From Zygnema cylindricum (lineage: Eukaryota; Streptophyta; Zygnematophyceae; Zygnematales; Zygnemataceae): 60,000 nt of DNA. The notes below the pieces were generated by a model. It made no database searches. It was not told where the DNA came from and saw only the letters and a program-made list of their open reading frames with translations. A program made the position numbers and the translations under genes. This document shows, one piece after another, positions 56,186 to 60,000 of this stretch; the stretch's first letter is position 1; each line of letters begins with the position of its first letter. The stretch is from NCBI GenBank assembly GCA_037447655.1, contig JBBHKE010001188.1, forward strand, positions 99,261-159,260. The letters run 5' to 3'.

Positions 56186-59075
56186 CTAGTCACTCAGTCC
56201 ACATGCCTCTCTACAAAACTTCAATTTGAGTGCAGGTAAGGGTTTCGTCATTATATCAACCACCATTTGCTCATCCGGTAAATAACTCAATTTTAGGACT
56301 TTTCCCATCACCTTTTCTCTTACAAAATGTAGCTTGATATCAATGTACTTACTCTTAGAGTGATGAATGGGATTAGATGCAATAGCGATTGCAGCCTGAT
56401 TGTCACACCACACTATCTGTGGTCCAAATTACCTAAACAAAAGCTCTTGGAGAAGAGACTTTACCCAAAGTAACTCCTTAACTGCCGAGCAAGCAGCCAT
56501 GTACTCAGCCTCCATGGTAGACTGAGCTGTTACCTTCTGAAGTTTGCTGCTCCAACAGCAAGTTCCACTTTCGATCTTTATAATGTATCCGGTGGTGGAG
56601 CGTCGGCTGGGCATATCTCCGTAGCTCGCATCGCTCCATGTATAAATTTTGACTTCCTCTCCACCGAGAGAGAGTCTAAGATTTCGAGTTCTTGCAAGAT
56701 AGCGAAGAACTCTCTTTGCTGCATCATAGTCTGAATTTTTCGGATTTTGCAAGATTCGGCTCAAGGCTCCAACTACAACTGCGATGTCCGGACGAATACA
56801 GTTCATGAAATAGATGAGGTTTCCGACAATTTGCCTGTAAGGAATGGAGGACATAGAATCTGTCTCCCCTGAATCCAAAAAATCATCAACCAAAACACCA
56901 CCATGCGTTTCCGTACCCTCCAACTTGTGCCTGAATTCCATAGGGGTGGCACTCCCCTTTTGCTTCTAACATACCAAACATTTTTAACATGTTCCAGATT
57001 GCTTCTTTCTGAGTTAGATAAATAATTCTCTGTTTCCTATCTCTTTCTACTTGAATTCCTAGAATATACTTAGCCTCACCCAAGGCCTTCATTTCAAACT
57101 GAGAATTCAAATCTGATTTTATTTTATTAATTTCATTTATAGATTTGCTAATCAACAACAAATCATCTACATATACTGCCACATAAATCACTCCATCCTC
57201 ACCTTGCATTACATAGACTGAGTGATGAGAACTTATCCTGGTAAAGCCAAGATTGGTTAAAATCTCATCTAACTTCAGGTTCTAGTGTTGGTCCTTTAGT
57301 GATTCGCAGAGGGCGTGTAGTGATACGAGTAGCTCCGAAAGTAGGATCTGACGGCCCAGAGACATTCGGAAGAGAGGTATAGGAAGTAGAAGGAGATGGA
57401 GTAAAATGTACCTGCTCAAGAATGATTTACTCTTGTATTTTCTCACTCCTTTCAGTTGCATCCATACTAAAAACATCCACAGATTGACTCTCTTCTTTAA
57501 TCTGAATATTCGTGGCTGTCTGAAGGCATCCTTTGTGAGGATTATACACTCTATAGGCTGGAGATTCATCATCATAGCCTAAGTTAACACCAGTTACAGA
57601 TTTTGGACTAAACTTCCAATTAGGAAGATTATCCAAGATAAAGCATTTGCTACCGAAGACTCTAAAATGACCAACATTTGGTTTTCTGCCTGTCCATACT
57701 TCATAAGGTGTCTTACCCTTAACAGCTTGGGTTTCCACTCTACTTTTGATGTAGGAAGCACAATGAAAAGCTTCCCCCCAAAACTTTGGATCCACACCCT
57801 TATCGACCATCATAGATCGAGCACATTCAGTTAAAGTCTGATTAAGTCTCTCGTTCACACCATTTTGTTCCGGTGTGTAAGGAGCAGTGAATTCACGAGA
57901 GATGCCATTTTCTTTCAAGAAATCAGCAAAGGTATGGGATACATACTCTCCTCCATTTTCCGTCCGTAAAGCAAGAATAGATTTGCTGTGAAGTTTCTCT
58001 ACCCAGAATTTATAGTGCTTTTAGTGAGTGAAGGCTTCGCTCTTCTCTTTCATGAAGTATAAGCGACTATACCGAGAGTAGTCGTCTGTTAAGGTGACAA
58101 AATAGCGGCTGCCACCAAGAGAGAGAACTTTGGAAGGGCCGAAGACATCAGAGTGAATAATACCTATGAGATCTGTGGCTCGATGATCAGAAACTTGTGG
58201 GAGGGGAAGCTTGTGAAGATTTCCGAGAGCACAACCATCACAAATATGAGACTCTTTCTGACCGAGCTTGACTCCCTCTATCATATCATTCTTTATCATC
58301 TTAGTAAGTCTCCCATGATGCACATGACCAAGTCTTTTATGCCACAAAACATTATCACATAAGACACTAGAGTAAGCAAAATCAATTTTATTAGCCAGGT
58401 CCATGCGGTACGAAACGTTTGGGCCTCTAGTTCTTACTAGAGCTACTCTTCCATCCGTGCTCACTATTTTCTTGCCATTTTTCTGGAGAACCTCAAAGCC
58501 TTTGCTTTCAGCTACAGACGTAGAAAACATGTTTTTCTTAAACTTTGGAACATACAAGACATCATACAGAGTTTTTTTAACAACCTTTCCATCTATCACA
58601 CAATCCAGATCTATATTTCTTTTGGCATTTGATTCAACAGCATAGCCACAAGCATAAAATATCTGACGTAAGGAATAGAAGACATCTCGTTAAACAAATA
58701 CTTGTTCCAGCACATGTGTGAAGAGGTGCCGAAATCCATTATCCATCCGAGGTCCTTTTCTCCTTCGATCATGTCAAGTTTGGTAGAAGCAAAGAACTCT
58801 TTGTCATCAGTTTTTGGAAAACTGGTCACATCAGGTTTTTGTTCATTGATATTCTTCTTCTCCAATTTTGTATCCTCCGTAGAAAACGCAACACTTTTAT
58901 CCGGGGGTCTTTGAGGAGTGGAAGGTACGCGATATCTCTATCCTTTCCAAAAGATACTTGTTTCAAGAGCTTTTATATACAAAGGACAAGCTCTGAAGGA
59001 ATGACCATCAGTATAGCAATAAACACATTTCTCAAACTGAGGATTAAACTGATTCCTTTGATATCTACTTTCCCT
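56186..59075 (-). pseudogene. copia3 pol, with the RT core deleted
   Basis: From right to left: CCHC remnant near 59030, protease MDFGTSSH near 58735 (Phe in place of Ser/Thr, as in copia2), WHKRLGHVHH, integrase HSDVFGPSK and TPEQNGVNERLNQT, then at about 57280 a jump directly to the RT end (YVDDLLLISK near 57170). The several-hundred-base RT segment carrying the KARLVAKG, TAFLHG and LKQAPRQW motifs is missing. RNase H continues to the stop at 56186. Several stops elsewhere. Confidence 0.85.
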
Positions 59076-59729
59076 CTAAAATTGAGCCGTGAAGGGTGCC
59101 GCTGGTTTCCCAGATCCTAAAACTGTCTGAGTAGCTTTTTCTGACAAGATAAACTCTATAGCTGTTTGCAAATTCCAAAGAGGTTTGGACAATTTTTTCA
59201 TTTCATCTGAGGCTCCTTTATATTCAATAGGTAGCCCCTTTAAGAGAATCATGGCTTGATGATAAGGGGAGAAATTCCCCCTAGAACATGCATTTTCTGA
59301 CAATAACATTTGAAATTGATTTGTGTATTCCACCATGCTACCGCCTGTGTACTTATACTGATAGATCTGACCAGCAGTTATAATCTCATGCTGATCAGTA
59401 GCTCTAATATAAGAAGTTTCCAAAGCATCCCACAAATCTAATGCCTTTATAACATTAATATATGTCATATACAATTCTTTTGATATCATAAGCTTCACTA
59501 AATGCAAAGCTTGGTCATTTTTCTGATCAGAGTTGGCATCAGATTCTGCCATGGATCCATTTAACACATCAATAAGTTTCACTTGCTTGAAGTAAGACTT
59601 AACCAAATCTGCCCAATACAGATATTCACGTCCTTCAAAGATTGGAATTCGTGAAGGCGGGCCCGTGACCTGTTGTTCTGAGGCAACAGCTAGTACTGAA
59701 GATGAAGAAGAAGCAGCAGTAGTAGTCAT
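59076..59729 (-). CDS. copia3 gag (open, part of a defective element)
   Basis: ATG at 59727-59729, inside the 5' LTR. Reads MTTTAASSSSSVLAV, crosses the LTR end into VTGPPSRIPIFEGREYLYWADL, then a UBN2-type gag domain (LYMTYINVIKALDLWDALE, YKYTGGSMVEYTNQFQMLL) to a stop near 59076. Unlike copia2 the frame is uninterrupted across the primer site, which shows the intended start. Confidence 0.85.
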   Translation of the reverse strand: MTTTAASSSSSVLAVASEQQVTGPPSRIPIFEGREYLYWADLVKSYFKQVKLIDVLNGSMAESDANSDQKNDQALHLVKLMISKELYMTYINVIKALDLWDALETSYIRATDQHEIITAGQIYQYKYTGGSMVEYTNQFQMLLSENACSRGNFSPYHQAMILLKGLPIEYKGASDEMKKLSKPLWNLQTAIEFILSEKATQTVLGSGKPAAPFTAQF

Positions 59730-60000
59730 TGTAGAACAAATCAAGAGAGGAAGCTTCCACAAATACCAATGGCAAAACACCAATTTTGACAAACTATAAC
59801 TTTCAACACGGAGACACAATAGTCCTACAAATCTACCACAGTATAGATATCATACAAAGGAACATACACATAAAATTTCACTTAATTATGCTTAAATATC
59901 TGTGAGATATTCAGAGGTGAATTTTCATAAAACCGAATGAACAGTTTTTCATATCATCTGTTCCTAATAAATCAAATTTACTAAGTCCTACTTTTATATA
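59671..60000 (-). repeat. 5' LTR of copia3, partial
   Basis: 330 bp seen, matching 55316-55650. The primer site variant GGTCACGGGCCC lies at 59659-59670 on the minus strand. Confidence 0.88.

Larger units (their letters stand above)
55316..60000 (-). mobile_element. Ty1/copia retrotransposon copia3, minus strand, runs off the right edge
   Basis: 3' LTR 55316-56162, 5' LTR from 59671 to beyond 60000. Same family as copia2 by coding sequence, LTR leader and primer-site variant. Inserted in the RT of the methyltransferase element. Confidence 0.93.

Overview
This is a repeat-saturated eukaryotic nuclear window, AT-rich, with long GT-AG introns and one 10-N scaffold gap at 52118-52127. The pyruvate kinase reads like a plant cytosolic enzyme, and the retroelements are Ty1/copia and Ty3/gypsy types. 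My best guess is a streptophyte: a charophyte alga or early-diverging plant. Exact taxon is uncertain.

Only two ordinary host genes are supported. The minus strand at 289-3414 carries the first four coding exons of a cytosolic-type pyruvate kinase; the rest lies off the left edge. The plus strand at 15733-25457 carries a six-exon mitochondrial-carrier (SLC25-type) gene of about 396 aa. Its introns are full of minisatellites. Its fifth exon has itself been amplified: about nine 66-bp copies of the exon's 3' half follow it, and decayed copies of its acceptor/5' half precede it.

The rest is layered transposable elements. From 4.3 to 15.6 kb, two hAT-like elements (8-bp target duplications), a decayed Ty3/gypsy retrotransposon, a PIF/Harbinger-type MITE (TTA duplication) and a TA-targeting MITE family are nested in one another. 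From 27.7 to 40.6 kb lie two copies of a long-inverted-repeat (foldback/MULE-like) element. One is a near-perfect palindrome split at its dyad by a MITE. The other contains Harbinger DNA with a broken transposase and a decayed copia element. A young, nearly intact copia element (about 99% LTR identity by eye, perfect 5-bp TSD) occupies 40585-46982. Four TA-targeting MITEs are packed end to end at 48975-50495.

The most interesting region is 52.5-55.3 kb. A degraded retroelement there encodes a C5-cytosine DNA methyltransferase directly upstream of a Ty3/gypsy-like reverse transcriptase N-terminus. It has been split by a solo LTR and truncated by a minus-strand copia element that runs off the right edge. 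All retroelement reading frames here are damaged to some degree. The host exons are clean, so the stop codons in the elements reflect decay, not a variant genetic code.
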